From positions 436,501 to 500,500 of the forward strand of contig NC_084886.1 of the NCBI RefSeq assembly GCF_958979055.1: a stretch of 64,000 nt of DNA, read 5' to 3'. The stretch is from Alnus glutinosa (lineage: Eukaryota > Streptophyta > Magnoliopsida > Fagales > Betulaceae). A program made the translations under genes and the position numbers. This document shows positions 23,324-34,974 of the stretch, in pieces. The notes under the pieces were generated by a model. That model saw only the letters and a list, made by a program, of their open reading frames with translations, was not told where the DNA came from and did no database searches. The stretch's first letter is position 1. Each line of letters begins with the position of its first letter.

Positions 23324-24658
23324 AACAACGTTGGAATGAAGAAGCTTTAATTTTTGCTGCCGACTCCCATTTAATTTTAAGAAGCTTCTACGAGGGTTTC
23401 ATGTGATCTTTTAGTTTTGTTATTTTGTTTTAATTTTCCGTACAAGGGCTTTGTAATGGATTGATTGCATTAATATTTAATATTTTTTTTATTTTTGGCG
23501 ATCGAGGAGTTTTCCTTTTCTCGGACATCTAGCACTAGCACAAGTTTCATGTAATCTTTTTAGTTTTTGTTATTTTGATTTTAATCTTCCGTGGAAGGGC
23601 TTTCTAATGGATTGATTCCGTTAATATTTAATAATTGTTTTCTCTTCAATTTGTTATTTTGTTGGGACAGTTTTTAGTAAGATCACTACAATTCAACCTA
23701 TAATCACTGTAAAACAATTAAAATTAAGAGGTTCTTCCGAAAGTTTTAAATTTATTACGTACTCCCACTTGAACTATAGATGTTTATTGTTTGATTTGAT
23801 ATAAAAGTCCTATTCCTATTCAACTAGTAATAAGATTCTCCAATTCGACTTGGAATTAAGATTTTCCAACATATTTTATTTTATTTTTAGATCGAAGGGT
23901 TTTTATTTGCTTGGAATCTAGCACCGGCATAAATTTCTCTTCAATGTTTTTTTAAATTTAAGTGATTGATATAAATTATTTAAAACATTACAAATGCATA
24001 ATAAATAAATGTATTAAATGAGGGAAATAAAATAAATTTATTATAACTCTAGTATAAAACTAGCCCCCTATAATTGACGCATAAAATCTGTCTACATTGG
24101 GTTGGAATTACATTGTTCGATTTTTATTTTTTTAAAAATGTAACGTGGGTTGCTATTCGAAGCTAATTTTTTTTTTCTTTTTCTGAGCTAATTAGTTGAG
24201 ATTGGTTGGGTGAGTATGGTGGTGAACCATTTTTGTGATTCATTAGAAATAGACGTCTTTGGGCCCTCGTTTTGCATGGTAAGCTTCATGGACAGCACAG
24301 TTGTGCATGAATGGGAGGCGTTGGACTTTGTTACGATCCAAATGAGTTGCATACGAATGCCCAAATTCACCAATTTAGGCCACTTCCGACACAACCACCA
24401 AATACTCGTACTTCAATTTTCTTGACATTGCACTATATTTCCCCCAAACAAAAGGAGAGAAATTGGGCCGAGTTAAAACTGGCCCAACATCAGTATTTAG
24501 GCTATTTATATTCAACTTAACAAATTTATTCTTTATTTTAACTAAAAAATCAAATTTTTATATTTTAACCACTTACTTTTTTAAATTACGTAATTCTCTA
24601 TTTTAACTATTTACTTTCACTATTCTATTTAAATATTATTTTTCAATATTTCTTTATT
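23324..24658. other. Intergenic, tandem repeat then AT-rich DNA
   Basis: Begins with the 3' region of the KIB/DUF295 locus, which contains the duplicated block at 23396-23632. A diverged third piece follows at about 23883-23940 (GATCGAAGGGTTTTTATTTG, then TCTAGCACCGGCA). The rest is AT-rich without a recognisable gene; the overlapping small frames at 24188-24520 have no domain. Confidence 0.55.
23396..23632 (+). repeat. Tandem duplication downstream of the KIB/DUF295 locus
   Basis: Unit 1 (about 23396-23484) and unit 2 (about 23544-23632) share TTTTAATNTTCCGT, AAGGGCTTT, TAATGGATTGATT and GTTAATATTTAAT-type segments at a spacing of about 148 bp. The divergence is modest, so the duplication is not very recent. 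Confidence 0.75.
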
Positions 24659-24866
24659 GAGCATCTCCAGCAATTGGAATTAAAATAGCTACTCAAAAAG
24701 TATCAATCTCTACTTTAACCACAGGTTATCTTAAAAACACTCCAACAATAATCTCTATTCCACTCTTCATTTTCTTAAAATATTATTTTTTAATATTTTT
24801 CTTTATTTTATTTTATTTTTTTTTCATTTCTCCCTCTCGCTCTCCGGTCTCCCCCAACCCCAACCC

Positions 24867-25043
24867 ATCTCCGACAGTGATGATGTAGAGATCGGATTCG
24901 ACGGTGACGGCGTAGTTGACGGAGGCGTGGATTTTGGTGTGGGGGAGGAAGGCAACGGCGTGTTGGAGGTCGAGCATCTCGTTGCGAAGCTTGTCGAGCT
25001 TGGTGTCAACGAGGACGAGCTCATCGATGGCCTCCACGTTTGC
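24867..25043 (-). pseudogene. Captured fragment of plant L-lactate dehydrogenase
   Basis: The minus strand reads DELVLVDTKLDKLRNEMLDL, then QHAVAFLPHTKIHASVNYAV, then SDLYIITVGDG. This matches the NAD-binding half of plant L-LDH: the acidic residue ending beta-2, the 'KLRGEMLDLQHAAAFLPRTKI' helix and the 'AGSDLCIVTAGA' strand. About 58 codons are present without frameshift, with GC-rich third positions. The glycine-rich GxGxxG loop before it and all catalytic residues after it are missing, so it cannot be an active enzyme. It lies directly downstream of the oxidoreductase fragment on the same strand but in another frame. Confidence 0.85.
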
Positions 25044-25116
25044 ACCTAGCGGGCCTTCCTTAAATCCCTCAACTTCTACCTCCACTTGCCCACCCACACC
25101 CAAGACCCAGAACCAG

Positions 25117-25248
25117 TGCGATCGATGGTGGCTTCTCGAGCAGCAATTGTTGCTTCTTTTGGGCAACGAGAATGACCCAGCGTACGTGGAGGTCGGTGGG
25201 CAGGGGCACGTAGATGGCGTCGACATCTGGATCGTCAAGGACGGTCTC
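25117..25248 (-). pseudogene. Captured fragment of a Gfo/Idh/MocA-family oxidoreductase
   Basis: The minus strand reads ETVLDDPDVDAIYVPLPTDL, then HVRWVILVAQKKQQLLLEKP. In the Gfo/Idh/MocA family this is the 'LDDPDVDAVYVPLPTSLHVKWAVLAAQ...LLEKP' block of the Rossmann domain, including the conserved EKP. About 44 codons are intact. The N-terminal GxGxxG loop and the C-terminal domain are absent. Together with the neighbouring lactate dehydrogenase piece it forms a chimera within one transposon. Confidence 0.85.
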
Positions 25249-26366
25249 GTTCGAGGCCGGAGCTTTGGGAGGATCAGTCGGATCTCGGCGTCGGCGCAGA
25301 GAGAGGAGACCGATGCCTATCCAGAGGAGCGACGTCAGCATTGGACCTCGTCTTCTCCGGTGGGCGAGAGATTCTTCGGTGGGCGAGAGAGAGGAGTGAG
25401 AGAAAGAGGGAAGAGGAAAAAAAAAATTAGTAGATATGTGAACAGTGAATAGCCACTAGTTCATGAAGTTAGCAAAAAAATTAGAATAGCTACTCTGATG
25501 GAGGAAGAAAAAGAGACAAAAATAGTCAAATTTAACTTATTGGTTAAAGTAGCACTCCTGCTGGAGATGCTCTTATTTTTTAGATAGAGAATGTTAGAAA
25601 TTAAAAGTATATTTTTTTTTATATACTTTTCATATTCGGTGAGTGAATAGTGTTCATTAAATTTAGTAAGTATCGTAGCGGTTCACCAAATTTTTTATAA
25701 ATTAATGAATTGGATGCAACCTCTTTTGCTCCTATTTAACATATCGAGTAGCGAAAATAATATTGGGCTAGTGGGACAAGAACGCTTTGCTATAACAAAT
25801 CCACCAATGATAGCTAAAATGCCTAATGAAAAATTACAATTCTTTCCTTTAGCTACTTTTTTTTATTACACATTAATATATTCTCTATTTTCTTTTCTAC
25901 TTTCTTTAGATATTATTTTTAGGACAAAGTTTTCATCAAAATTTGGTTTAGAGAAACTTCCTTTAACACAGTTTAAAAAGTGTGATGTGTCCATTTGCAT
26001 GTGATATGCACATGCATTTCAATTGCAAGGATGAAGTTGAGAGAAAATTTATTAGAAAAACATGTGAGAATTTATTTTTTTTTAAAAAAAATGTATGTTT
26101 ATCACGTACTATTTAAAAATGCATGTGTAATTCACAAGCAAATGGATGCATAACATTTTTATAGACTTGGTTAGATGAAAGTTTTGAAGAAATCTTTATC
26201 CTTATTTTTATTATTTTTTATTATTATATTATTGTCAACACTCATATTTTCAAACTGTCATAGTTTTTTCAGGATTAGGATTCACTACAATTCAAAGAAA
26301 TTGTAAATTCTCGAATTATGTGAATCTATGACATTTTTTTGCGTTGAATATCATGAAAAATGCAAA

Positions 26367-26507
26367 TTTTACAATTTTAAAATAATCGTAAGGATCCGAA
26401 TTCAATATATATATTGATTTTATTTTATTTTTTTGTAAAAAATGGTATCAATTCACATAATTTAAAAATTTACAATATTAAAATAATCGTAAGGATCCGA
26501 ATTCAAT
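26367..26507 (+). repeat. 39-bp direct repeat, 101 bp apart
   Basis: A block ending AAAATAATCGTAAGGATCCG then AATTCAAT occurs at about 26367-26406 and again at 26468-26507 with two or three differences. The unit is bounded by AT-rich DNA and resembles part of a degraded element. Confidence 0.75.
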
Positions 26508-26949
26508 TTTTTCCTGACGATCAATCACTTTAACTATTTATGGTTTTCAAACAATTTTCTTAGGAGACAAAAGACAAACGCAGCACCAGTACATAAACTG
26601 AAGTCATTTCACACTATTTTATCAACAAAGCGCTCTCAGATTCAAGCTTTCTTTTTCTCTTTTTCTTTTTTTTTTTTTAATATTTTTTTATTCTGATCAA
26701 TTTTCCGAATCGGAGAATCAACAAGAAACCGATACCATCCAATCAAAGTACAACGGAAAAACCACTTCGGTTCGGACGAAGTAAATATCACAATTCGACT
26801 TTCTTTTTTTTTTTGAGTTTATCTAATTTTATTTTGGAAGGTAGTTCACTTATGATTATCCAAGTTCTTCAATTGCCTGTCATTATTTTAAGACTAGAGA
26901 ATTATTTTTGCTATTTACATGATAAAGTGAATACAGGCGTATAGCTGGT

Positions 26950-27475
26950 ACAGGGTTAGTTGGGGTAAAAATTCGGTTACGGTTATTGGTTAAAATGGTA
27001 ACCGTAACTAGGGTAGTTAGTTGGTCAAAATCACCAACCGACTCAAGTAATTGGGTAGCCGATTAACTGATTTTTTAATAACTGGCAGTTACCGGTTAGT
27101 ACCATGCTATCAAAACCGATAACTAAATTTTTTAAAAATTATATATTTTTTTGCCTAATTTAGGTATTGGGCGTACTTTTTTAGACATTTAAAAAAACAT
27201 TTCAACATTTTTTACGTAATATGTTGGCCAAAGTTGGAATAAAAGTAAAAGTGTAAAATCTTAAATTTAATTATTTAATTATTTTAAATAAATAAATAAA
27301 TATATACCCGGTTGCCGGTTTTAATATTTTTTTAAAATTGGTAACTGCTCCAGTAAAATCGGTTATCCGATTACTAATTAATACTCGGTTACGAATGACC
27401 GATTATCCGATTACTAATTAATACTTGGTTACCGGTGACCAACCAGGTATAACCGGCCAACTTTAAACCACTGGG
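26950..27475. mobile_element. GGTTA/TAACC-rich hAT-like element
   Basis: The two outer thirds (about 26950-27120 and 27300-27475) are crowded with CGGTTA, ACCGGT and TAACCG motifs in both orientations around an AT-rich core. Such subterminal motif clustering is typical of plant hAT-type MITEs. Possible ends are CAGGGTTAGTTGG and, reversed, CAGTGGTTTAAAGTTGG. No clear target duplication was found. Confidence 0.5.
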
Positions 27476-27521
27476 TTAGTGCAATCGTGGCTAGTTGGAA
27501 AAACCGTAAAAGTGACTCAGA

Positions 27522-27701
27522 ATGAGAAGTGATGTGTTATTCTTATATTACATTACCTTATATCAATTATACATCAAGACACATTAGGTGTGTGACTTAT
27601 GTATATGAGACTCACATACATGGGTCCTACACCCTATGTGTCTATGTGTTTTGATGTAAGATTGATGTAAAATAATGTGATGTAGAAAAATTATTTCTCA
27701 T
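27522..27701. mobile_element. Foldback MITE, about 180 bp
   Basis: The left arm begins ATGAGAAGTGATGTG and the right arm, reversed, begins ATGAGAAATAATTTTT. Both arms then share TTACATTA/TTACATCAAT-like blocks and a near-centre inverted pair, CATCAAGACACAT with ATGTGTTTTGATG. The element is almost wholly palindromic. No target duplication is obvious. Confidence 0.6.
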
Positions 27702-30700
27702 ATGATAAACAATAAAGCAAGATTGATAACGAATAAAATAAAGCAACATTTTGGTACACTAATTGTCTAAAGGTTGGCAATCACTTTAAAAAAAAAAAAA
27801 TAGAAAAGAAAAGAAAAGAAAAAAGAAGAAGGTATTTTACATTGGTTGAAGATAAACTGCAGATTGCATAATGAAGAAGAGGGGGCTACCCTTCAAAAAA
27901 AGAAAAAAAGAAGAAGAAGAGGGGGCTGAATTAAATTGCTTTTTCTGCTTCCAATCGATTATCTTAGACTATATTTATACATTACCTCTTGATTGTATTA
28001 GTAGTACATGGTGCTATCTAGGTGAGTATCCATAGACCTATCAATATACTGTATCAGCAGTATTTTGGGGGCTTTTGAGAAAAAAAACTGGCTAACCTTT
28101 GATCAAAGAACCACTGTCAATGCAATCTTTCATTTAGAAAGTAGCGACAAAGCAAATCATTCTTACTAGACTAGCAATTGGTACCGTTATTGTTAACGCT
28201 GGATATTAATTTTTGGCTGAGAATATGTATATAAAGAGAGTAATATATAGACAAAATAGAGCGTTTAGAGCCTTAAGACGACGTACTAGTGTACTATTTC
28301 AAAGCATATTGGGATGGGACACCTGTGAGACTCATCTCAATATATCTTAAAGTAGTGAAATAGTTGTACTAAGATTGTAATTTTAACATTTTCCTTAAAG
28401 TATCTATGCTCTAAGTTATTTTGGACGGACTTGAAATTCCCACGTTCCTTCTGGTGTGCAAATTGTGACGTACGGTATTTTTTTGCAGTGGCTTTTCAAG
28501 ATTTATCATCATTAAGGGTCTGAGTATTTTCTTGAAAAAGAAGCCAAGTGGCCGCAAAAATTGACGTGGGGAAGCCGAAAGCACACAAAAAACCAGAGTA
28601 TGGTCCACCCATCACCATGCATTGAAGCCTGTCTCAATCGTATCGCCCCAATCCCAATCCCAATCCGACGAGGCCATGCTTGCCTAGGGAATCGTGCACT
28701 CTGTCAGTATTCACGCTTGGGGCTTTAAATAAAAGCGAAGAGAGAAGCTTCTTTTGTTTTTGTCGTTTTCTGAGTTCTTTTTCATTCAAGGCAAAGCCAC
28801 TTTATATGGGCTTTGGACGATTTCACCTGGCCTACTCGAGTTTTGCTTTCTTCAGCAAGTGGGCACGGCCCACTGGAGCCCCTGCATGCGTGCTTCTCAC
28901 TTCTCTCTCTCTCTCTTTCGTTTTCATTTTTCCCCCTTCTAGGGGAGTCTTTAACGTACTAGCCTTTAAGTTATCTGTTTAATTTTATTTTTTTTTCCCA
29001 CTAATTTGAGACTCAAATTTGTTGTGTACTGCTGCTGTCTTCTTCCTCAACACGTCTTTTCTAACTTTCTCCGATTTTAGGTACATCTAAATTTGTTATA
29101 AGCAAATTTATTTTTAGACGGTCTCTTTGAACCTTCGTTTATACAATTTTTTTTACTTGGTGACTCAAGATTTAAGGGACAATCTTTTGGCCTATTTCCA
29201 TTAAACTTTAGGTTTATTTTACAGTACTGTACGTATTGAAATATTAATTTGTTGGGCTGTCCCACATTTTTTTTTTTTTTTTTCTAGTCAAAAACCAAAA
29301 AGAAAAATGGTTAATTCAATCATAAGCTACTTACCCATTGGCAGAGGTGCGTGGAGCAAGGCTCAAAAGCATGAGACAATTGTCGGTACCTAACTATTTT
29401 GGCTTTCTTTAAAAAAAAAAAAGAAGCAATAAAAACAATATATATAACAGAATATTGCAAAACACTCGTTAAAACATTAAAAAAAAAAAATTAAAAAAAT
29501 TGTACACTTAAGTCAGATCAACATATTTTATTAAATAATAATAAATAAAAAAAACACCATCAAAATACGCTAACAAACATATTAATTTGAGTTTCATGTT
29601 ACATGCAACATTACTTTAATTCGTGTCCCGCGAGATGTAATTATGATTATTGGTTGGTCCACCTTAATATTTTGCGCTTGTAATATGCTATATATCAGAA
29701 CTACCCTCACATAATGAGAGATCATAATTAGTGTATTTAAAGTTTAGCATGCTGATAAAGTGCTTCTAAAGTTAAAATCTCCAAATAAGTATTTCTTTAC
29801 AATGTTTTAAACATGGAGAATCAGCATCAGCTTACCTTCTTCAAACGAAAAAAGAAGAGAAAAAAACCTTTAGTTATAGTGTTTTTTCTGAACTGTGATA
29901 ACCCCAGTGATTTTGACAGAAGCCGGACTCCCTTCCGCCAAATATTCGACTTTTTGTTTCGAAATGACAGCACTTTGGAATTTTTGATGATATTGTTATA
30001 AGAATAATATATAGTAAGATTTTGACCAAGATTGTGACATTATGGCTGACCCAATTAAGGTGATAAGCCAATATCACTCTGAAGAATATTTCGGCCGCTC
30101 ACCTAACACTAATTCAGACAAAAATTTACTTCAAAAAAAAAAAAAAAAAAAAATCAGACAAAAATCAGCAAAACTAGAAGAAGATGCATGCTAATGCATT
30201 TTCCAGGCTTCTAGATTCAGAGGTGGTCCACTTGATCAATGTAAAATGGAGAAACTTTATTTGTAATCATTATTTCTTCAAAGTTTAAAAATTTGCAATA
30301 TCGACCGGTATCCTATGTTTTAATTTTAATTTTTATTTTAATTTCACTCAGTTTTTGTTAAAATGTCCAAAATACCTTCATTTTTTGAAGTGACAATTCT
30401 GAAGAAAAAAAAAACTCTAAAACATGCCTTGGACCGACCCACAACGACGCCGTGGGCCGTTTGGAATGAGTGGCTCACCATAATTTTCATTTTTTTTGTT
30501 TTTTAGAATTTTCACATCGAAGACATTATATGGGCATTTTGGATATTTTAACAAAAAAAAAGAAATAGATGAAATTAAAACAGACTAAAACATGGGATAC
30601 CAATGTTACAAACTTTTAAAGTTTGAATTTATGATTACAAAACTGCCTACATCTCGAGGGGTTGTAAGTGAAGTTTTCGTTGAAATTTATGATGCACAAT

Positions 30701-30779
30701 ATATATGTTAAACATGTGTAGAAGAGGCTAATGGGTGTATGATAATTATTCGGCATTTAGGATTCGGTTTAAGTACTCC

Positions 30780-31087
30780 CTCTTCTTTGAGTCTAACTAT
30801 GCTAATAGAAGGTAATTGGTTAACTCCCGGAGTATCTCTAAAGATCCATTCCTAGTCAAACAGTCTGCTTTTCTGTTTGTTTGTATTGTTCTACTGAGAA
30901 TGTCTTTGCGGGTTTCGGCCTTTTTGTGGTTTGGCTTTTTGTGCATATTGTTCTCCCCTGAATTGTGCAGGATTGAGCTTTTGTTTTGTTGCAGCTGGCC
31001 CCGGGAGCCTTGTGGCTGGTCTCCTCTTTGTATTTTTTTAGCTAGTTTCAACAAATTACTTATTCATAAAAAAATTTTAAAAAAAAA
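30780..31087 (+). mobile_element. Probable 3' end of a LINE-type retrotransposon
   Basis: The T/G-rich sequence ends TTTGTATTTTTTTAGCTAG, then ATTACTTATTCATAAAAAAA, the style of plant LINE 3' tails, and finishes in A-rich DNA at about 31080. No reverse transcriptase frame lies upstream, so it would be a 5'-truncated copy. The call rests on tail character only. Confidence 0.4.
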
Positions 31088-31684
31088 CCTCTGAAGACAA
31101 AAAAATAAATCCAGCTGAAGCAGTACATGTGCATATCCGCGGTGCAACACAAATTTAAAGTACGTACGTATAATAGTTCATCTACTAATCTTAATTCAAA
31201 AATTACTGATATATATAAAAATAGAACTCTTTAAACTCATATTCATATCAAAGTTAAGAAGGTAAAATGCACTCCTTCAACCTTGATCTAAGATGTTCAC
31301 GACATCATATAAATTCAAATGAGCGAAATAAACATCAATATTCCAAAATAGACAATAACTGAAGCCAAATCTATTACAGTTAACCAGTTTAGGTACGTAT
31401 CCCGAAATCTACTACTCTCATTATACATGTGGAAGATGGTCCAATTGGGGTTACCGATATCCATGTCCTTCCCATACAAAAAGTCAGACAAGAGGAGCTT
31501 CCAAAACGCCAAAACAATACTCATGGAAGCTCTTGATAACCTTGTTGTTGACATCCTGGTTGATTCCGTGGGGATATATAGATGTCTTCTATTGAAAGAA
31601 TCGAAGAGATCGAAGACTTGGCAATAATGATAACATCACTCAGAAAGGATAGATAATAAACTAAAATCATATTGTAGCTCGATA

Positions 31685-34095
31685 CTACTCGCTTGGGTTA
31701 CTAGAATCAATGTCCTTGCCACTCTCTTCCTGTTGTTGGTGGCGTTGATGTGGTGGGGATGAAGTACTTGATGAAAATTGTGAAGGAAAAGATTGATCTT
31801 GATTAAAAAGACTCGAAGTGTAATAAGGGAATTCGACATCAGAACTGGAAAGAAGTTGTGCATACTGGTATAGGCCAGGGAAAGCTTCCTGTGGCAATGG
31901 CGGAGGAGGAAAATCTGGCCTGGGAGTTTGTACAGGCTGGGGGACGCTTGTATTTCCACCGCCATCCATGAGATAGCCGAACCCGGTCGTTCCTTGAACT
32001 CGTTCAGGAAAATTAAGCTTGGCCTTGGTCCCTTTAAACTTTAGAGCTGCTCTATCGTATGCCATGGCTGCATCCTCAGCTGTGTCAAATGTGCCGAGCC
32101 AGACTCGAGCTGCTTTTCTTGGGTCACGTATTTCGGCTGCCCATTTTCCCCATGGTCTTTGTCTTACTCCTCTGTAGTGTCGTTTCCTTGCGTTCTCTTC
32201 ACAAAGTCATGCACGCAAAGAAGGGAATTAAGGCCATAGCACATAAGATATTGCATGATGCATATATAAGGTTTGAGGAACACGTACGTAATTTTACTCT
32301 ATGTATATCCACAGTCATCGAACAAAATAACAAAATAATGCTCTCTCATCATTCTTCAACGTACACATCCAATAACAATTTGTTATTATTTTTTTTTTTT
32401 GAAATGTATAACTATTTGTTCTGTTACTCAATGCATGCACCCCCGCCCATCTCCTTGGTATCATGATTTTTCATGCACGCACAATTTAGAAGCTAGAAGT
32501 GGGGTATAAGCTGCGCTTTCCTACAATAAAATACTACTGGCCATGACAAAAAGAGTACTACTTAAAGTGGTTTGAAGTCCCGACCACGTGATATCCACAA
32601 GTTGAAGGCGATAAAAGTTCGATCGTGAAATGCTTAACTAAAGTGAGGAAAGCCTCAAAGAATCTATTTTGTTCTAAAAGAGATAAAAGTGCACAAGTTC
32701 AAGGTGCTTCGTTTTTCTTACTTAGAGCTGAAGTGGGCCGGTGAGGAAAACTCATGCATTTAACGGAAGAATCATGTGACAACAACCTTTTTTTTTTTTT
32801 TCTTTAACCTAATTCATTGATTTAATTTGATATTTAATGACTACTGGAAAAATATGTGGGGGAGCAGGATTAATTTGTTGTTCGATACCCACTATTTTTG
32901 ATCAAGTTATATAGGCAAAATATCGAAGATGGTGTTCATATCATCAGGAAGACTTCGACGGGAACTAATTTTATCACCAAGAAACCATTCTGATCAATAA
33001 GTGGCTGACTTTTTCAAGGTTAGGCACCGTCAACCAAAAAACGTTTCATTGTTAGAAAGCTTAAGAAGATGGCGTAAAAGATATAGTACAATAATATAAA
33101 GGATAAGGTCCAAGGTAAGTTGGTCAAAGACGGAAGAAATGGAAGGATAGTAAGCCACGGAACTGAGAACGTGACTAGCTATAGCAGACAGATTTTAATG
33201 CTTATATAGCTTGTTTGGGAGATGTGAAAAGATTTTCATTCAATCAAAATACATGAAAAATAGGGGAAAGAAAACATGAAAAGACTGAAATACATGGAAA
33301 ATGTGGAAAGAAACATGAAAAGAATGTATCCCATTTGGCCATTTCCATTCGAGAGAGATCTAGACAAGAGAGAGACAGAAAGATCGAGAAGAGTTCTTTA
33401 TGGAAATTAAGTAGGATACATTGAACTTGGCTGAATATAAAAGACTGATTAAAGAGATATTTTCTCCTGAAGAATCTTTTTGTCCCATCTGAATCTGGTA
33501 GGGTTAAGTCACAGAATAGGTATTACTCTTTAAATTAAGAATGGGTACTTAGAAACACAAAAAAAAATTAATTACCTCTACTAGCGAAGATGATTTTTTC
33601 CTTTTCTGAAAACTAAAAAAGTAGATAAGACGATAGAGATAGATCTTTGACAAACAACTGTTATAAGAAGAGCAAATAAGGGAAACAAAATCAAAAAGCT
33701 TTGATAATTTAGGCTGTTTATTCAACAACAAACATATGATTTACTGTGTCACATCTAGAGCCCCAGTAACTTTAAAATAAACTGAGAAAAAGTACCAAAA
33801 GTGTAAACTAGAAAGTGCTAATACTCGAGCCATTTTTGATACCTTGATCTTGCACCGGTTGAGATGAGTCAGGTTCTTCTTTCACCGCAGTACTCCCTGG
33901 GATGGTTAATGGGGTTGACTGCACCGGCGTTGGCTTATCATCAATTTTTCCTATAACCTGAGAGAGAGCAGTAACCATGGCGGACATGTCGGTTTCTGAC
34001 CAAGAAGATGCATAATCTGGGAAGTCATGATGCTCTTTCTCTTTCTCCTCCGATGCTTCCGAAGGAAGTGGCCGCTTTCCATGCCTCCGATCCAC
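31685..34095 (-). CDS. AP2/ERF transcription factor, group X-like (ERF113/RAP2.6L/ABR1 type)
   Basis: Two minus-strand exons, 33843-34095 and 31685-32196, join in phase 1 to 254 codons. Exon 2 opens with the AP2/ERF DNA-binding domain: [40 protein letters not shown] and [18 protein letters not shown]. Ala and Asp at the positions diagnostic of ERF rather than DREB proteins are present ([13 protein letters not shown]). Exon 1 gives [17 protein letters not shown] and [13 protein letters not shown], as in group X factors, which bind GCC-box DNA in the nucleus and respond to wounding, ABA and ethylene. The C-terminus is Pro/Ser/Gln-rich. The frame at the usual N-terminus begins with GTG (34093-34095), not ATG, with TGA two codons upstream. 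The next in-frame ATG is residue 37 (33985-33987). Intron 1 is 1.65 kb. Confidence 0.9.
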
Positions 34096-34974
34096 CTTTC
34101 AACCTTGTCAAAAGCTGATCGATCTAATGCTGTTCTTATGATATTATTGTAGCAGTGGGGGCTTTAGAGCATGATCTGCTTATGTAAAGCTAGCAATTGG
34201 TTCGTTTGAAAATCTAAAAAATGGAGACCTAACCAAATCAAGGAACTTCTCTTAATTTTAGAAAGCAGGCAGGAGGCACCAGAAAGAGGAAAATAGGGTA
34301 AGGTTTTTATTGTTTAGTCTTGAGAGTTTATCTTCTTATATTTGGTAGTGTGTTTAAAATATATATATATATAGATGAGCTATGCTAGGGTTACTCGTAA
34401 GTGAATGTACAGTATCAAGAACTCATCTCTTCTTTAAACAAGTGGCAGGGTTGTTCAACACATTAAATAACAATATGCCATAATGACATAAATTTCCTAC
34501 GACTTACATATAAGATTAACATGTATTCTTTAGTATGTGAGAAGTACATATTATTTAAATAGTAGGTGCTTCTTACATGCTTTTTTAATAGGATTAAAAA
34601 AAAAGGATTTACAATTATCTTAAACCATATTTGTTTAAGCAAATTAAAGAACTTCTGTAACATAAACTTGAAAAGAATTTTATAGATATGTGTCTTTTAA
34701 TTTATGCCTAATAATGCATTATAGAATAAATACACAGGCTTTGTATTTATAGATTAGGTCAGGCACCTTAAATTAAAATTTTACTTTAATTATTCATCTC
34801 ATCAAAGAATAAAAAATCAATTTCAATTATGATTTCACAAATAATTTTTTATTTTGAATAAATTACCGAATACCTTAATTTGTGTCGGATTAAGCCACGT
34901 GTACATGCATCATGTCTGCCAAACTTTAATTATTATGAAATTTTCTAACAAGGGACAAAGTTGTTCTTTTATTT

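Larger units (their letters stand above)
24659..25572. mobile_element. Non-autonomous TIR transposon carrying two captured gene fragments (Pack-type)
   Basis: The ends are a perfect 14-bp terminal inverted repeat, GAGCATCTCCAGCA at the left and its reverse complement at 25559-25572, with more subterminal similarity (TACTTTAACCA in both arms). TTATT flanks both sides, a weak 5-bp target duplication in AT-rich DNA. The outer 150 bp are AT-rich, while 24840-25400 is clearly GC-rich and open on the minus strand. That interior encodes parts of two unrelated NAD-linked enzymes, listed separately. No transposase is present. The superfamily is not settled: the TIR resembles abundant plant MITE ends, and the gene content recalls Pack-MULEs and other Pack-TIR elements. 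Confidence 0.8.
25573..31684. other. Gene-poor intergenic region, 6.1 kb
   Basis: AT-rich DNA with several repeats described separately: a direct repeat (26367-26507), a GGTTA-rich element (26950-27475), a foldback MITE (27522-27701) and a retroelement tail (30780-31087). Poly-A and poly-T runs are frequent. The frame at 28680-28982 and other small frames have no domain. Nothing else is recognised. Confidence 0.55.

Noticed and set aside
25705-26004. 99-codon open frame that might be an organelle DNA insertion
   Set aside because: The protein does not match a plastid or mitochondrial gene I recognise, and the region is plain AT-rich DNA.
28680-28982. 100-codon open frame, Phe/Ser-rich
   Set aside because: There is no recognisable domain or splice context, and it falls in low-complexity CT and T-rich DNA.
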